Notes: a model not told the origin generated them from the sequence alone. A DNA stretch of 64,000 bases from an uncultured SAR116 cluster alpha proteobacterium (GCA_902593735.1 CACJJL010000007.1:17886-81885), one strand, 5' to 3'. Counted from the stretch's first letter, positions 41,718 through 53,183 are shown. Numbers and translations: made by a program.

Positions 41718-44700
41718 TTAATCTACCAAGTCCATGTTAACGTTGAGACCAAGAGACTTTAACTCCTTTATTAAAACATTAAATGATTCTGGAATACCTG
41801 CTTCAAAATCATCATCACCCCTAATGATAGATTCATAAACTTTGGTTCTTCCAGAAACGTCGTCTGATTTGACTGTCAACATTTCTTGAAGAGTGTATGC
41901 AGCCCCGTAAGCTTCAAGAGCCCACACTTCCATTTCACCAAATCTTTGACCTCCGAACTGAGCTTTACCACCAAGCGGCTGTTGCGTAACTAATGAATAC
42001 GGCCCAATTGATCTTGCATGAATTTTATCGTCAACCAAATGATGTAATTTTAACATATAAATATATCCGACCGTAACTTTACGGTCAAAAACCTCTCCAG
42101 TTCGACCATCAGTTAAATAAACTTGACCAGTCTCATCTAAATCAGCTAATTTTAGTATTTCTCTTACATCGGTTTCATTTGCTCCATCAAACACTGGTGT
42201 GGCCATTGGAACACCACTTCTAAGGTTCTGAGCTTGTTGAACAATACTTGCATTGTCCATTTCAGAAAAGTCAGACTTAAATTGTTTTTCACCATAAATT
42301 TGTGATAAGAATTTTATAATGTTTTTGCTATCAGATTTTTCTTGATCAGCAACCATTTTCCCAATTTTATTTCCTAAACCTGCTGCGGCCCATCCTAAGT
42401 GTGTTTCTAGAATTTGCCCTACATTCATTCTAGATGGTACACCTAAAGGATTTAAAACCACATCAACTGGAGTACCATCTTCTAAATAAGGCATGTCTTC
42501 AGCAGGGATAATTTTTGATATAACACCTTTATTACCGTGCCTACCAGCCATTTTATCTCCAGACTGCAATTTTCTTTTTACTGCCACAAAAACTTTTACC
42601 ATCTTCATAACACCAGGTAGAAGTTCATCACCACGTTGAAGTTTATCAACTCTATCATTAAATCTATTTTCTAGTGACTTAATCACACCATCAAAGTGAT
42701 TTGATAATTTTTCCATTTTTTTCTGTATTATGTCATCATCAATTGAAATTGACCTAAGATCATTTCGCGAAAGATTACTTATGATATCTTCAGTTAATAT
42801 TTTACCATTTTTAATATCTTTTACAGACGAGGAAGAAATTTTTTGACCAATTAAAAATTCTTTAAGACGTCCATAATATCCTCGTTCAAGAATTAATTTT
42901 TCGTCATCCCTATCTTTGGCAAACCGATCAATTTCAGCTCGTTCTATCGCTCTTGCTCTCTCATCTTTATCAACTCCTCTTCTTGAAAACACCCTGACAT
43001 CTACAATTGTTCCAGACACTCCAGGTGGAACTTTTAATGAAGTGTCCCTAACATCAGATGCTTTTTCACCAAATATTGCTCTCAACAATTTTTCTTCTGG
43101 TGTCATTGGACTCTCACCTTTCGGTGTAACCTTACCAACCATTATATCACCAGGTTTAACCTCTGCGCCAATGTATACCATTCCTGCTTCGTCTAAATTT
43201 CTTAGGGCCTCTTCACCAATATTAGGTATATCCCTCGTTATTTCTTCTTGGCCTAACTTTGTGTCTCTGGCCATTACTTCAAATTCTTCAATGTGTATTG
43301 AAGAGAAAACGTCATCTTTGACTATCCGTTCAGAAATTAAAATTGAGTCTTCAAAATTATAACCATTCCATGGCATGAAGGCTACTAGAACATTTCTTCC
43401 TAGAGCTAATTCTCCATCCTCAGTTGCAGGACCATCTGCAATTATATCACCATTACTAATAAAATCTCCAACTTGCACCAATGGTCTTTGATTGATGCAA
43501 GTATTTTGATTACTTCTTTGAAACTTCAACAAAGAATAAATATCAACTGGACTAATATCAGCTTCATCTGAAGATATTGCTCTAATTACTATTCTAGTAG
43601 CATCAACTTGATCTACAATACCTGATCTCCTTGCAACTAAAGTAACTCCAGAATCCTGAGCAACAGTAGATTCAATTCCAGTTCCTACCAGTGGGCTTTC
43701 AGACTTCACTAAGGGAACAGCTTGTCTCATCATGTTCGAACCCATTAATGCTCTGTTTGCATCATCATTTTCTAAAAAAGGAATTAAAGCCGATGCAACT
43801 GAAACCAGTTGTTTTGGCGAAACATCCATAAGATTAATATCTTGCGGATTTGCTAAGCCAATATCTCCACCTTTTCTAACAGGTAATAATTCACCGGTAA
43901 AGTTATCTGCGTTATCTAATTCTGCATTAGCTTGAGCAATTGTAAACTTCCCTTCTTCAATCGCTGAAATGTATACAACCTCTTTTGTAACTTTACCATC
44001 ATGAACTTTTCTGTAGGGAGTTTCAATGAAACCATATTGATTAATCTGAGCAAAAGTTGCTAATGAATTAATTAAGCCAATATTTGGACCTTCAGGAGTT
44101 TCAATAGGACATATCCTACCATAATGAGTAGGATGAACATCTCTGACTTCAAAACCTGCCCTTTCACGTGTTAAACCACCAGGCCCTAGTGCAGAAACAC
44201 GTCTTTTGTGTGTAATTTCGGATAGTGGATTTGTTTGATCCATAAATTGGGATAATTGACTAGATCCAAAAAATTCTCTAAGGGAAGCGGCGGCTGGTTT
44301 TGCATTAATGAGATCTTGTGGCATCAAATTTTCAATTTCATTTGCGGAGCTCATCCTTTCTTTAATTGCTCTTTCCATTCTTGAAAGTCCAACTCTGTAC
44401 TGGTTTTCTAGTAGCTCACCAACAGATCTCACTCTTCTATTACCTAAGTGATCTATATCATCAATCTCTCCATGACCATCTTTAAGGGATATTAACTCTT
44501 TGAGAATGGAAAGAACATCAACTTTTCTTAAAACTCTAATTGAATCATCTACTTTAAGGTCTAGACGAGCAGACATCTTAACTCTACCTACAGCTGATAA
44601 ATCGTAACGTTCTTCATCAAAGAATAGACTATTAAACAAAATCTCAGCTGTTTCATACGCTGGTGGCTCACCTGGACGCATAACTCTGTATATATCAATT

Positions 44701-45896
44701 AATGCTTCTTCTCTTGAAGCATTTTTATCTAAGGCTAATGTGTTTCTTATCCATGGACCAACTGAAGATTTATCTGTAGATAAGATTTTTAAAGTTTTAA
44801 AATTATTTGACTTGAACATATTTATAAAGTCATCAGTAACTTCATCACCAGCTTCTGCATAAACTTCTCCAGTATTTTCATTTATAATATCCTCTGATAG
44901 AAATTTACCGATTAGTTCTTCTTCTTTTATTAAAACTGATTTTAGCCCATTTTCTAATATTAACTTAAGGGTACGTGGAGTAATTTTTTCGCCTGCCTTG
45001 GCTACGACTTTAGCTTTTTTGGAATCGACTAGATCAAAATTTAACCTTTGACCTTTATAGTTATCCTCTATAAATTCTGTAGTCCATTTTTCAGATTCTA
45101 AATTGTATATTTGGGATCCGTAAAAGTAGTTGAGAATTTCTTCTCTACTCATGCCTAATAGTTTGCTTCTGTCAAGCTCTTGATTATTCTTAATACTCTC
45201 CTTAAGATATTCATGTGATTCATCGTTAAGCAGCGCCATAAGAAATGTTGTGCATGGTAATTTTCTTTTTCTATCTATCCTTACATTTAGAATATCTTTG
45301 GGATCAAACTCAAAATCTAACCACGACCCCCTGTAAGGAATAACTCTAGCGGCAAATAAAAATTTTCCAGATGCATGAGTTTTGCCCTTATCATGATCAA
45401 AAAACACTCCTGGTGATCTATGCATTTGGGACACAATTACTCTTTCAGTTCCATTGACTACAAAAGTTCCGTTAGGTGTCATGAGTGGCATATCACCCAT
45501 ATATACATCCTGTTCTTTCATATCTCGTATTGATTTGGCTCCTGTGTCAGAGTCTAAATCCCAGACTATTAATCTTAAAGTTAATCTCAAAGGTGATGCA
45601 TATGTTAGTCCCCGTTGATGACATTCATCAACATCGTACTTAGGTTCTTCTAAAGTATATGATACAAATTCCAACATAGATCTACCCACAAAATCCTTAA
45701 TTGGAAAAACTGAATTAAACACGGCCTGTAATCCAACATCGATTCTCTCTTCGGTCGGAACATACATTTGAAGGAATTGCTCATATGAATTTCTTTGAAC
45801 TTCAATTAGATTTGGCATCTGAGCAACTTCACTAATTTTGCCAAATGTTTTTCTTATTCTTCTTCTGTTTAATAAAGTACTCTGTTGGACTGACAT
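41718..45896 (-). CDS. rpoB: RNA polymerase beta subunit
   Basis: Beta (1,392 aa) completes the catalytic core. The rifampicin region reads [20 protein letters not shown] followed by [11 protein letters not shown], with the Gln, Asp, His and Ser residues that mark a sensitive enzyme. Further landmarks are [20 protein letters not shown] and the C-terminal [18 protein letters not shown]. It starts 96 bp after rplL, with a strong hairpin in the gap. Confidence 0.99.
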   Translation of the reverse strand: MSVQQSTLLNRRRIRKTFGKISEVAQMPNLIEVQRNSYEQFLQMYVPTEERIDVGLQAVFNSVFPIKDFVGRSMLEFVSYTLEEPKYDVDECHQRGLTYASPLRLTLRLIVWDLDSDTGAKSIRDMKEQDVYMGDMPLMTPNGTFVVNGTERVIVSQMHRSPGVFFDHDKGKTHASGKFLFAARVIPYRGSWLDFEFDPKDILNVRIDRKRKLPCTTFLMALLNDESHEYLKESIKNNQELDRSKLLGMSREEILNYFYGSQIYNLESEKWTTEFIEDNYKGQRLNFDLVDSKKAKVVAKAGEKITPRTLKLILENGLKSVLIKEEELIGKFLSEDIINENTGEVYAEAGDEVTDDFINMFKSNNFKTLKILSTDKSSVGPWIRNTLALDKNASREEALIDIYRVMRPGEPPAYETAEILFNSLFFDEERYDLSAVGRVKMSARLDLKVDDSIRVLRKVDVLSILKELISLKDGHGEIDDIDHLGNRRVRSVGELLENQYRVGLSRMERAIKERMSSANEIENLMPQDLINAKPAAASLREFFGSSQLSQFMDQTNPLSEITHKRRVSALGPGGLTRERAGFEVRDVHPTHYGRICPIETPEGPNIGLINSLATFAQINQYGFIETPYRKVHDGKVTKEVVYISAIEEGKFTIAQANAELDNADNFTGELLPVRKGGDIGLANPQDINLMDVSPKQLVSVASALIPFLENDDANRALMGSNMMRQAVPLVKSESPLVGTGIESTVAQDSGVTLVARRSGIVDQVDATRIVIRAISSDEADISPVDIYSLLKFQRSNQNTCINQRPLVQVGDFISNGDIIADGPATEDGELALGRNVLVAFMPWNGYNFEDSILISERIVKDDVFSSIHIEEFEVMARDTKLGQEEITRDIPNIGEEALRNLDEAGMVYIGAEVKPGDIMVGKVTPKGESPMTPEEKLLRAIFGEKASDVRDTSLKVPPGVSGTIVDVRVFSRRGVDKDERARAIERAEIDRFAKDRDDEKLILERGYYGRLKEFLIGQKISSSSVKDIKNGKILTEDIISNLSRNDLRSISIDDDIIQKKMEKLSNHFDGVIKSLENRFNDRVDKLQRGDELLPGVMKMVKVFVAVKRKLQSGDKMAGRHGNKGVISKIIPAEDMPYLEDGTPVDVVLNPLGVPSRMNVGQILETHLGWAAAGLGNKIGKMVADQEKSDSKNIIKFLSQIYGEKQFKSDFSEMDNASIVQQAQNLRSGVPMATPVFDGANETDVREILKLADLDETGQVYLTDGRTGEVFDRKVTVGYIYMLKLHHLVDDKIHARSIGPYSLVTQQPLGGKAQFGGQRFGEMEVWALEAYGAAYTLQEMLTVKSDDVSGRTKVYESIIRGDDDFEAGIPESFNVLIKELKSLGLNVNMDLVD

Positions 45897-45929
45897 TTAT
45901 AATCCCTTTAAAATTTAAATTTAACAAAC

Positions 45930-45975
45930 ATATATTAACAATCTAACGAGCTTAAAATTAAGATTGTTAATATAT
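45930..45975 (-). promoter_or_regulatory. 15-bp perfect hairpin between rplL and rpoB
   Basis: ATATATTAACAATCT-type arms at 45930-45944 and 45961-45975 are perfect inverted repeats around a 16-base loop. No U-run follows on the minus strand. In E. coli the rplL-rpoB gap has a partial attenuator and an RNase III site; this stem could play the same role, setting the ratio of ribosomal protein to polymerase synthesis. Confidence 0.6.
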
Positions 45976-45992
45976 ATTAAGATACAAAGAAA

Positions 45993-46370
45993 TTACTTGA
46001 TTTCAACTGAAGCACCAGCTTCTTCAAGTTTGCCCTTAATCTCGTTAGCTTCAGCTTCAGGTATTCCTTCTTTAACAATAGAAGGAGCAGCTTCTACAAG
46101 ATCTTTAGCTTCCTTTAAGCCTAAGCCAGTGACAGCTCTAACTTCTTTGATTACGTTAATTTTTTTATCACCAACTGCAGTTAATGAAACTGTAAACTCT
46201 GTTTTTGCTTCAGTTGAAGTACCTGCTTCAGTTCCTCCTGCTGTTGTGGCAACAGCTACTGGTGCAGCTGCAGATACACCCCATTTTTCTTCTAAAAGCT
46301 TGGCTAAGTCCGCAGCTTCTAAAACTGTTAATGAACTTAAATCTTCTGCAATTTTTTCCAAATCTGCCAT
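45993..46370 (-). CDS. rplL: 50S ribosomal protein L7/L12
   Basis: L7/L12 (125 aa) is the flexible stalk protein that recruits translation factors. It has an N-terminal dimerisation helix pair, an Ala/Thr/Glu-rich hinge ([18 protein letters not shown]) and the C-terminal domain with [20 protein letters not shown]. It lies 22 bp after rplJ, whose product it binds. Confidence 0.98.
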   Translation of the reverse strand: MADLEKIAEDLSSLTVLEAADLAKLLEEKWGVSAAAPVAVATTAGGTEAGTSTEAKTEFTVSLTAVGDKKINVIKEVRAVTGLGLKEAKDLVEAAPSIVKEGIPEAEANEIKGKLEEAGASVEIK

Positions 46371-46392
46371 TTATTTTCTCCTAAATATAAAA

Positions 46393-46902
46393 TTATTGTT
46401 GTTTTGATTTTTCTGAAAGAGTTCTTAAAACCTTAGTCGCTGGTTCATTTATTAACCTTGCAATCTTTGAAGCTGGTGCTTGAACAAGACCAACAATTTT
46501 GCCTCTTAAATCATTTAAACTAGGAAGTTTTGCCAAAGCTTCAACATCAGTTTTTGAAAGAGATTTTTCATCTAAACCCCCTCCAATAATTACTAATTTT
46601 TCATTTTCTTTAGCAAAATCAACCAAAACTTTTGCAGCTACTACAGGATCCTTTGATGAACCGATAGCAGTGGGCCCATTGAACATGTCAGTTAAGTGTT
46701 CATATTTAGTGTCTTTTAATGCCAAACGAGTGATTTTATTTTTGGTAACTTTAAAAGCACAATTATCATTTCTCATTTTAGTTCGCAGATCAGTGCTTTC
46801 TGCCACAGTAAGACCCATACAATGAACAACAACGACTGATGCCGAATCTTCAAATGTACTACGTAAAGTTTTGACCAAATCGGTTTTTTGATTTCTGTTC
46901 AC
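46393..46902 (-). CDS. rplJ: 50S ribosomal protein L10
   Basis: L10 (169 aa) anchors L7/L12 dimers to the ribosome and, as a complex with them, represses its own operon by binding the mRNA leader. It has the FKVTKNKITRLALKDTKY segment and a C-terminal helix for L7/L12. I use the GTG at 46902, because GGAGG (46910-46914) is seven bases before it; the longer frame from 46932 would place the ribosome site inside the gene. Confidence 0.95.
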   Translation of the reverse strand: MNRNQKTDLVKTLRSTFEDSASVVVVHCMGLTVAESTDLRTKMRNDNCAFKVTKNKITRLALKDTKYEHLTDMFNGPTAIGSSKDPVVAAKVLVDFAKENEKLVIIGGGLDEKSLSKTDVEALAKLPSLNDLRGKIVGLVQAPASKIARLINEPATKVLRTLSEKSKQQ

Positions 46903-46932
46903 CGATATGCCTCCACATTTTAGTTTGAACAA

Positions 46933-47085
46933 ATTTGATCAAACAATTGTTGCATTTAAGGTAATAAATTACCCACGGCCCGTCCTTTCAAATAGGCATG
47001 AACATGCCTTGATTGTCTATGTAGGATATTAAGAAAAACTCACCTACAGTCTTGGACAGGTTCAGTCTTTGTCAGACTGATAGAG
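46933..47085 (-). ncRNA. Ribosomal protein L10 leader-like regulatory RNA
   Basis: The unusually long gap between rplA and rplJ contains several short perfect stems on the transcript: CAGTCT/AGACTG (47063-47079), TGTAGG/CCTACA (47020-47048), GGCATG/CATGCC (46995-47008) and GGTAAT/ATTACC (46960-46973). Position before rplJ-rplL and this multi-stem layout fit the L10 leader that L10-L7/L12 binds for feedback control. The exact fold and boundaries are not established. Confidence 0.65.
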
Positions 47086-47128
47086 AGAAATAAATTCATA
47101 AAACTCTCTAATAAATATATAATCTAAG

Positions 47129-47803
47129 TTATATATCTATATTAATACCAACTCCCATTGTTGAGCTGATAGAAATTTTTTTAATAAATGTACCCTTAGC
47201 ACCTGACGGCCTTGCTTTTTGAATCGCATCAATAAAAGAGTTAACATTTTCAATTAACTTGTTGGAACCAAAACTAATTTTTCCAACCCCAGCTTGCACT
47301 ATACCAGTTTTTTCTGCTCTATATTGAACTTGACCAGACTTTGCAGCCTCTACGGCTAATTTTACATCTGCTGTAACAGTTCCTAGTTTTGGATTTGGCA
47401 TCAAGCCTTTTGGTCCAAGAATTTTACCAATTCTACCTACTACACCCATCATATCTGGAGTAGCTATAACTCTATCATAATTTAAGTTTCCAGACTGCAT
47501 TTCTTCTGCTAATTCTTCTGCACCAACAATGTCAGCTCCCGCATCTTTAGCTTCTTCAGCTTTTTTATCCTTTGCAAAAACGGCAACTTTCATTGTTTTA
47601 CCATTGCCATTTGGTAGAGAAACAACACCTCTAACCATCTGATCTGCGTGTCGAGGGTCAATGCCTAAGTTCATGGAAACTTCAACTGTTTCATCAAATT
47701 TATCTCTTTTCTTATCGACAATAAATTTTATGGCTTGTTCTACATTGAAAGTATTTTTTTCTATTTCCCTATATAAATCTGTAATATATTTTCCTTTTTT
47801 CAT
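47129..47803 (-). CDS. rplA: 50S ribosomal protein L1
   Basis: L1 (224 aa) forms the mobile stalk that moves E-site tRNA and represses the L11 operon in E. coli. It has [40 protein letters not shown] and [11 protein letters not shown] near the end. It lies 3 bp after rplK. Confidence 0.98.
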   Translation of the reverse strand: MKKGKYITDLYREIEKNTFNVEQAIKFIVDKKRDKFDETVEVSMNLGIDPRHADQMVRGVVSLPNGNGKTMKVAVFAKDKKAEEAKDAGADIVGAEELAEEMQSGNLNYDRVIATPDMMGVVGRIGKILGPKGLMPNPKLGTVTADVKLAVEAAKSGQVQYRAEKTGIVQAGVGKISFGSNKLIENVNSFIDAIQKARPSGAKGTFIKKISISSTMGVGINIDI

Positions 47804-47806
47804 AAA

Positions 47807-48235
47807 TTACTCCAAAACTTCTAAACCCATAGATCTAGCTGAACCCTTGATCATCTCGATAGCACCATCAATGCTGGATGCATTCAAGTCCTTCATTTTA
47901 TTTTCAGCAATCTCTCGAACTTGGTCTATTTTAATGGTGCCTCCAATAACTCTACCAGGTTCACTAGAACCTTTTTCCTTGCCTATTGCTTTTTTAAGAA
48001 AAAATGAAACAGGTGGAGTTTTTGTTATAAATGTAAAGCTTTTATCAGAAAATACAGTTATTTCAACTGGTATAGGCATATTTTTTTCTAAAGATTCTGT
48101 AGAAGCATTAAAAGCTTTACAAAACTCCATTATATTAACTCCTCTTTGACCTAAGGCTGGACCAACTGGTGGTGATGGATTTGCTGCACCAGCAGGTATA
48201 TTTAATTTAATATATCCTTCTATTTTTTTTGCCAT
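47807..48235 (-). CDS. rplK: 50S ribosomal protein L11
   Basis: L11 (142 aa) forms the factor-binding stalk base and is needed for RelA activation. It has [20 protein letters not shown] and [15 protein letters not shown]. The C-terminal RNA-binding domain includes the [18 protein letters not shown] helix. It lies 34 bp after nusG. Confidence 0.98.
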   Translation of the reverse strand: MAKKIEGYIKLNIPAGAANPSPPVGPALGQRGVNIMEFCKAFNASTESLEKNMPIPVEITVFSDKSFTFITKTPPVSFFLKKAIGKEKGSSEPGRVIGGTIKIDQVREIAENKMKDLNASSIDGAIEMIKGSARSMGLEVLE

Positions 48236-48269
48236 GTTTTATCTCCACAACCAATTATGTTGTAACCAA

Positions 48270-48800
48270 CTAAATTTTTTCAACTTGACTATACTCAAGA
48301 TCTACAGGAGTTGATCTTCCAAATATTGAAACTGCTACTTTTAATCTTGATTTGTCTTCATCAATTTCTTCAACTAAACCATTAAAACTTTGAAACGGCC
48401 CATCAGATACCCTAACTTCTTCACCCACTTCATAAATTACACTTGATCTTGGTCGTTCAATTCCTTCACTTATTTGGTTAATTAATCTCTTAGCCTCAAC
48501 GTCACTTATCGCAACTGGTCTACCTTTAGCACCTAAGAAACCGGTAACTTTTGATTGTCCTTTTATTAAATGCCATGATGCATCCGTCATTTCCATTTTT
48601 ATTAAGATATAACCTGGAAAGAATTTTTTTTCAGTTTGAACTTTAGCCCCTCTCCTTATTTCAACAACCTCTTCAGTCGGGACTAAAACCTCTTCAATAT
48701 AATTTTGCATGTTTTTTGAAATTATTTGTTCTTCAATACTCTGACAAACCTTCTTTTCAGAACCAGAAAAAACATGAACTACATACCATTTTTTGGCCAT
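48270..48800 (-). CDS. nusG: Transcription antitermination/termination factor NusG
   Basis: NusG (176 aa) binds the RNA polymerase clamp, promotes processive elongation and links it to Rho or ribosomal S10. The N-terminal domain has [16 protein letters not shown] and [14 protein letters not shown]; the C-terminal KOW domain has [17 protein letters not shown]. It follows secE by 51 bp. Confidence 0.97.
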   Translation of the reverse strand: MAKKWYVVHVFSGSEKKVCQSIEEQIISKNMQNYIEEVLVPTEEVVEIRRGAKVQTEKKFFPGYILIKMEMTDASWHLIKGQSKVTGFLGAKGRPVAISDVEAKRLINQISEGIERPRSSVIYEVGEEVRVSDGPFQSFNGLVEEIDEDKSRLKVAVSIFGRSTPVDLEYSQVEKI

Positions 48801-48851
48801 TAAAGTTTTCCAATATTATAATTTATTATCACATAAAAATACATTAATTTA

Positions 48852-49049
48852 TTAACTACCTAGACCTAGTAAAAATTGGACTACATTAGAGAGCAATAAG
48901 TCGACTAATAGAAAAAATAAAGACGCAATTATAGCCATAACAAGTACACTTAATGATGCATACATCGTTTCCCGCCTAGTAGCCCAAGTTATCCTATTAA
49001 TTTCTTGTCTTACCTGCCTTACAAATTGTGCAGGGTTTGTTTTTGCCAT
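48852..49049 (-). CDS. secE: Preprotein translocase subunit SecE
   Basis: SecE (65 aa) clamps the SecY channel. It is the short single-helix form: a cytoplasmic amphipathic part (FVRQVRQEINRITWATRRET) followed by one membrane helix (SLSVLVMAIIASLFFLLVDLL). I use the ATG at 49049 (MAKTNPAQF); the in-frame codon at 49058 would add three residues. It lies between tRNA-Trp and nusG, the usual arrangement. Confidence 0.95.
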   Translation of the reverse strand: MAKTNPAQFVRQVRQEINRITWATRRETMYASLSVLVMAIIASLFFLLVDLLLSNVVQFLLGLGS

Positions 49050-49136
49050 TAGTAGCATTCCTTGTAAAAAGAAAATAACTATTTACATTTTTTTTTTTTA
49101 TAAGTCAAAGTTAATAGTTATTTTTATTAATTTTTC

Positions 49137-49212
49137 TGGCAGGAGTGGAGGGACTCGAACCCCCAGCCCCCGGTTTTGGAGACCGGTGCTCTACCAGTTG
49201 AGCTACACTCCT
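49137..49212 (-). tRNA. tRNA-Trp (anticodon CCA)
   Basis: A 76-base tRNA with encoded CCA. Acceptor AGGAGTG pairs with CACTCCT; the anticodon loop CTCCAAA in stem CCGGT/ACCGG gives CCA for UGG. It lies between tuf copy B and secE, likely released from a tuf-tRNA-secE transcript. Confidence 0.96.
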
Positions 49213-49247
49213 TAATAGTAATTCATAAAAATTTTAAATCATTCATA

Positions 49248-50463
49248 TAATTAAGCCTCAATACTTGAAACAACTCCAGCACCCACAGTTCTTCCACCCT
49301 CTCGTATTGCAAATCTTAAACCTTCATCCATTGCAATTGGGGTAATTAACTCCACAGATATTGCTATATTATCGCCTGGCATTACCATTTCTGTACCCGA
49401 TGGCAACTCAACTGCCCCAGTCACATCAGTTGTTCTAAAATAGAATTGTGGACGATAATTAGTAAAAAATGGTGTATGTCTTCCACCTTCATCTTTAGTT
49501 AATATATAGGCCTCACCTTTAAATTTAGAATAAGGTTTTATTGAACCAGGTGCAGATAACACTTGACCACGTTCAACTTCTTCTCTTTTTGTGCCTCTTA
49601 GTAGAACACCAACATTATCGCCAGCTTCACCAGAATCTAATAATTTACGAAACATTTCAACTCCAGTACATGTTGTCTTAGCTGTTTCTTTAATTCCAAC
49701 TATCTCTATTTCTTCACCAACTTTTATAACACCTCGTTCAACACGGCCTGTAACCACCGTACCTCTTCCTGATATGGAAAAAACGTCTTCAATAGGCATT
49801 AAGAAAGGTTTATCCTTATCACGCTCAGGTTGAGGAATGTAAGAATCTACAGCAGCCATTAACTCTGTAATTGAATTCACACCGATGGCTTCATCACGAC
49901 CTTCAAGTGCAGCTAAGGCACTACCTTTAATTATTGGAATATCATCACCAGGAAACTCATAACTACTTAATAATTCACGAACTTCTAATTCAACTAATTC
50001 TAACAGCTCTTCATCATCAACTTGGTCAACTTTATTCATGTAAACAACTAAGGAAGGAACACCAACCTGACGAGCTAATAGAATATGCTCCTTAGTTTGT
50101 GGCATTGGACCATCAGCAGCATTAACAACTAATATTGCACCATCCATTTGAGCCGCACCAGTAATCATGTTTTTAACATAGTCTGCGTGACCAGGACAAT
50201 CAACATGAGCGTAATGACGGTTCTCAGTTTCATACTCTACATGAGCAGTGGAGATAGTTATACCTCTTTCTCTTTCTTCAGGAGCCTTGTCAATTTGGTC
50301 ATAAGCAGAAAAATCTGCACGACCAGCATCCGCCATGACTTTTGTAATTGCTGCAGTTAGAGTAGTCTTACCATGGTCAACATGACCAATCGTTCCTATA
50401 TTTACATGTGGTTTACTACGATCGAATTTTTCTTTAGACATCTTGAATGACCTTTCTTTAATT
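49248..50463. repeat. tuf repeat, copy B (1,216 bp)
   Basis: Second copy of the repeat at 33112-34327, in the same orientation and about 16.1 kb apart. By eye the two are identical, including the 22 bases before the ATG. Confidence 0.9.
49251..50441 (-). CDS. tuf: Elongation factor Tu, copy B
   Basis: Identical in protein sequence to the copy in the str operon (396 aa). It is the tRNA-linked copy: tRNA-Tyr lies 54 bp before it and tRNA-Trp 38 bp after it, followed by secE-nusG. Two tuf genes are common in proteobacteria, but keeping both is notable for a genome that otherwise looks compact. Confidence 0.99.
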   Translation of the reverse strand: MSKEKFDRSKPHVNIGTIGHVDHGKTTLTAAITKVMADAGRADFSAYDQIDKAPEERERGITISTAHVEYETENRHYAHVDCPGHADYVKNMITGAAQMDGAILVVNAADGPMPQTKEHILLARQVGVPSLVVYMNKVDQVDDEELLELVELEVRELLSSYEFPGDDIPIIKGSALAALEGRDEAIGVNSITELMAAVDSYIPQPERDKDKPFLMPIEDVFSISGRGTVVTGRVERGVIKVGEEIEIVGIKETAKTTCTGVEMFRKLLDSGEAGDNVGVLLRGTKREEVERGQVLSAPGSIKPYSKFKGEAYILTKDEGGRHTPFFTNYRPQFYFRTTDVTGAVELPSGTEMVMPGDNIAISVELITPIAMDEGLRFAIREGGRTVGAGVVSSIEA

Positions 50464-50495
50464 CTTTAATCAAAATTATTTTATTTTAATTTCTT

Positions 50496-50580
50496 TGGTG
50501 GTGGGGGTAGGATTCGAACCTACGTACGCTATGCGGGCAGATTTACAGTCTGCTGCCTTTAACCACTCGGCCACCCCACC
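50496..50580 (-). tRNA. tRNA-Tyr (anticodon GTA)
   Basis: An 85-base tRNA with a long variable arm and encoded CCA. Acceptor GGTGGGG pairs with CCCCACC; the loop CTGTAAA carries anticodon GTA for UAC/UAU. It is the first gene of the minus-strand block and probably shares a promoter region (50581-50700) with the divergent rlmB gene. Confidence 0.96.
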
Positions 50581-50714
50581 AAAGTTAAGTTTATTTTTTT
50601 ATATAGTCCCTTACTTAAATTTATAAATTTGCTATGTTATATACACAAGGCTTTGTAAATATGGAAGCATTTATTAAAAGTAAATAAAAAAATAATTTGC
50701 ATCAAATTAGTTAT

Positions 50715-51563
50715 ATGAAAAGAAAATCAAAAAAACATAAAAATTATTTTGCTCATCTTGAAACAAATCAAGAGACAAAAGAACAAAAAATTTTTCAAAT
50801 TAAAAAAAATTTATTAAAAACTAACCAAATACTATTGGCAGGTAAACATTCTATTTTGTCAGCATTATACAATAAAAAAAGAAAGCATCATTATATTATC
50901 ACAACTAATGAGAACTTATCAAAATGGCAAGAAAAAATTAATAAACTAAAATTGAACCTTGATATTTCTATCAAAACTAAAGAAGATATTGATAAACTTA
51001 ATAATTACAAACCGCATCAAAATGCGATTTTAGTTACAGAACCCCTTGAACGATTGTCCATGGATGAATTTTTATCTAATCAAAAATTTGATAGTAAAAT
51101 ACAAATCAGGCTTGTTCTACTTGATGAAGTTACTGACCCTCAAAATGTTGGTGCTATTATTAGGTCTGCGCTAGCATTTAAAATGGATGGTTTAGCATTA
51201 TCTCAAAGAAATAGCCCAAAAGAAACTTCTGCATTAATTAAAGCGTCTTCAGGTGCTATTGAGAAACTACCAATTATCTCATTGTCAAATATGTCAAGAG
51301 AAATAAAAAAACTTCAAAAATATGACTTTAACATTTTTGGGCTCGCCGGTGAAAGTACAAAGGATTTTTACGAACTTGAAAATGAAACTGGTAATATTGC
51401 ATTAATACTTGGCTCTGAAGGGAAAGGTCTCCGAAAATTAACAAGAGAAAGTGTCGATAGTTTGATTAAAATACCAATTAACGCAGAATCTGATTCATTA
51501 AATGTTTCAAATGCAGCTTCAATAGCTATGTTTCAATTACAAAAAAATATTTTAAAAAATTAA
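50715..51563 (+). CDS. rlmB: 23S rRNA (guanosine-2'-O-)-methyltransferase RlmB-like (SPOUT/TrmH family)
   Basis: A 282-aa SPOUT methyltransferase. The N-terminal substrate-binding domain has LLAGKHSILSALYN; the knotted SAM-binding domain shows LDEVTDPQNVGAIIRSA, LILGSEGKGLRKL and IPINAESDSLNVSNAASIAM. RlmB methylates G2251 of 23S rRNA in the P loop; TrmH-type tRNA methylation is the alternative. The ATG at 50715 is used, with a TTG at 50697 possible; neither has a strong ribosome site. Confidence 0.88.
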   Translation: MKRKSKKHKNYFAHLETNQETKEQKIFQIKKNLLKTNQILLAGKHSILSALYNKKRKHHYIITTNENLSKWQEKINKLKLNLDISIKTKEDIDKLNNYKPHQNAILVTEPLERLSMDEFLSNQKFDSKIQIRLVLLDEVTDPQNVGAIIRSALAFKMDGLALSQRNSPKETSALIKASSGAIEKLPIISLSNMSREIKKLQKYDFNIFGLAGESTKDFYELENETGNIALILGSEGKGLRKLTRESVDSLIKIPINAESDSLNVSNAASIAMFQLQKNILKN

Positions 51564-51610
51564 ATAATCTCTTGTTAATGAATTAAATATCTATTATTTA
51601 TTTGACCAGT

Positions 51611-51686
<76 letters not shown>

Positions 51687-51692
51687 TACTTT

Positions 51693-52721
51693 TTAGTAAG
51701 TTTTCATCATTTTTGCCATTGAATTTGATTTATATATGTACTTCTCAATTTTTAAATTTTGTAGATAATCGTTTGCACTATTATATAAATCTTTACCACT
51801 TAAATAATGCTGTAGAATATGACGTTGGCATTTAAAAACACTATCTCCAGCAAAACCCTTATTATCCCATTTATAATTTATCTTAACCTCTTTGTTACTA
51901 CCGAACTTTCTTTTATATAATTCACCATCCCCATTCAATCTTAATGCACCATTAGAGCCTTCTATCAACATTTCTCCAATCGTTAGCCGTCTATCTTGTG
52001 CAATATGATCAGACAACCTATTACCATCAAGAAACCCTTTTATCCCATTTTTAAAATTAAAAAGCACATAACCCGCATCTTCCCCGTTGATATATTTATT
52101 AAGTTTAAATAAATTAGCAAAAACAGAGTCAATTTCACCAAAAAGGAACCTAAATACATCTATAATGTGAATAGCTGTTTCATGTATTAAAAATCTTTCC
52201 ATTTTTTGAAAGTATGGTTGTCTGTATACATAAGCGTGTTTACCTTGACCATCACCAGGCCGCATACGAAAATTTACTTGGTATAATTCACCTAATAATT
52301 TTTTATCTAAAAATGTTTTAATTTTTTGATACCATGGCTGAAATCTAAAATTTTCGTGAACAACTAAAAGTACATTATTTTTATTTGCAATATTTACTGC
52401 ATCTACTGCTTCAGAATATGAATTTGTAAAAGGTTTTTGACAAATGATATTCACATTTTTATTGGCTGCAATTTTTATTAATTTTAAATGATCTTTTGGT
52501 TGAATAATGATATCTACAAAATCTAAATCTATTTCATCTATCATTTTTTTAAAATTAGAATAGATTGGACAATTATTAAACTTTTTAGAAAAGTAGATTG
52601 CTTCATTTTTGTTTAATGAACATATAGCAACTACTTTAACTTTGAGTCTTTTCCAAGCATCAAAATGAAATTTACTAAAATATCCAGTACCAACAATTGC
52701 AATCCTAACTTTATTTTTCAT
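51693..52721 (-). CDS. Gfo/Idh/MocA-family oxidoreductase
   Basis: A 342-aa NAD(P)-dependent dehydrogenase of the sugar/inositol type. The N-terminal Rossmann motif is AIVGTGYFSKFHFDAW, followed by the conserved Lys-Pro in CQKPFTNSYSEA, then HENFRFQPWYQK, and HETAIHIIDVFRFLFG where a His is likely catalytic. The substrate is unknown. It heads no clear operon; GNAT and SDR genes follow upstream on the same strand with small gaps. Confidence 0.85.
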   Translation of the reverse strand: MKNKVRIAIVGTGYFSKFHFDAWKRLKVKVVAICSLNKNEAIYFSKKFNNCPIYSNFKKMIDEIDLDFVDIIIQPKDHLKLIKIAANKNVNIICQKPFTNSYSEAVDAVNIANKNNVLLVVHENFRFQPWYQKIKTFLDKKLLGELYQVNFRMRPGDGQGKHAYVYRQPYFQKMERFLIHETAIHIIDVFRFLFGEIDSVFANLFKLNKYINGEDAGYVLFNFKNGIKGFLDGNRLSDHIAQDRRLTIGEMLIEGSNGALRLNGDGELYKRKFGSNKEVKINYKWDNKGFAGDSVFKCQRHILQHYLSGKDLYNSANDYLQNLKIEKYIYKSNSMAKMMKTY

Positions 52722-52742
52722 AAAAAATATCCATAGAGAATT

Positions 52743-53183
52743 TTAACTTTTTTTCATATATTTCATAGCTATGTGGGGGATACCATCTTCAAAAAAATCA
52801 TTACCATATGAGATAAAATTTAAACTTTTATAAAAATCTGCAACAGCAACTTGGCTATGTAAAACAATAGATTTGTTGTCACCCAATTTCATGTAATGTT
52901 TAATAATGTTTTTAATTAAAATTGATCCAACTTTTAATCTTCTAAACTCAAATAAAACAGCAACTCTTTCAATCTTAAGAAGGTTATTTTCTTTTTGACG
53001 CACTCTAGCTGTTCCAATTGCTTTTTTATGATCAAAAATTAAAAAATGATCACAAAGGTGATCTAAATTGTCAAATTCAATTTCTTTAGATATTTTTTGT
53101 TCTTCACAAAAAACTTTTGTTCTGATGGCATAAGATTTATCCATTTCTTTTGAACTTACTTTTTTAAAGATAAAATTATGCAT
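52743..53183 (-). CDS. GNAT-family N-acetyltransferase
   Basis: A 146-aa acetyltransferase. The acetyl-CoA pyrophosphate loop lies in LFEFRRLKVGSILIKNI, preceded by the strand KIERVAVL, and the C-terminal HSQVAVADFYKSLNFISYG is typical of the ElaA/YjcF-like subgroup. The acceptor is unknown. It lies between the oxidoreductase and SDR genes on the same strand. Confidence 0.85.
   Translation of the reverse strand: MHNFIFKKVSSKEMDKSYAIRTKVFCEEQKISKEIEFDNLDHLCDHFLIFDHKKAIGTARVRQKENNLLKIERVAVLFEFRRLKVGSILIKNIIKHYMKLGDNKSIVLHSQVAVADFYKSLNFISYGNDFFEDGIPHIAMKYMKKS

Noticed and set aside
42916..43362. 148-codon + strand frame inside rpoB
   Set aside because: Antisense shadow; composition follows the rpoB codons.
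47661..48149. 162-codon + strand frame across rplK/rplA
   Set aside because: Antisense to two certain ribosomal protein genes; no ribosome site or homology recognised.
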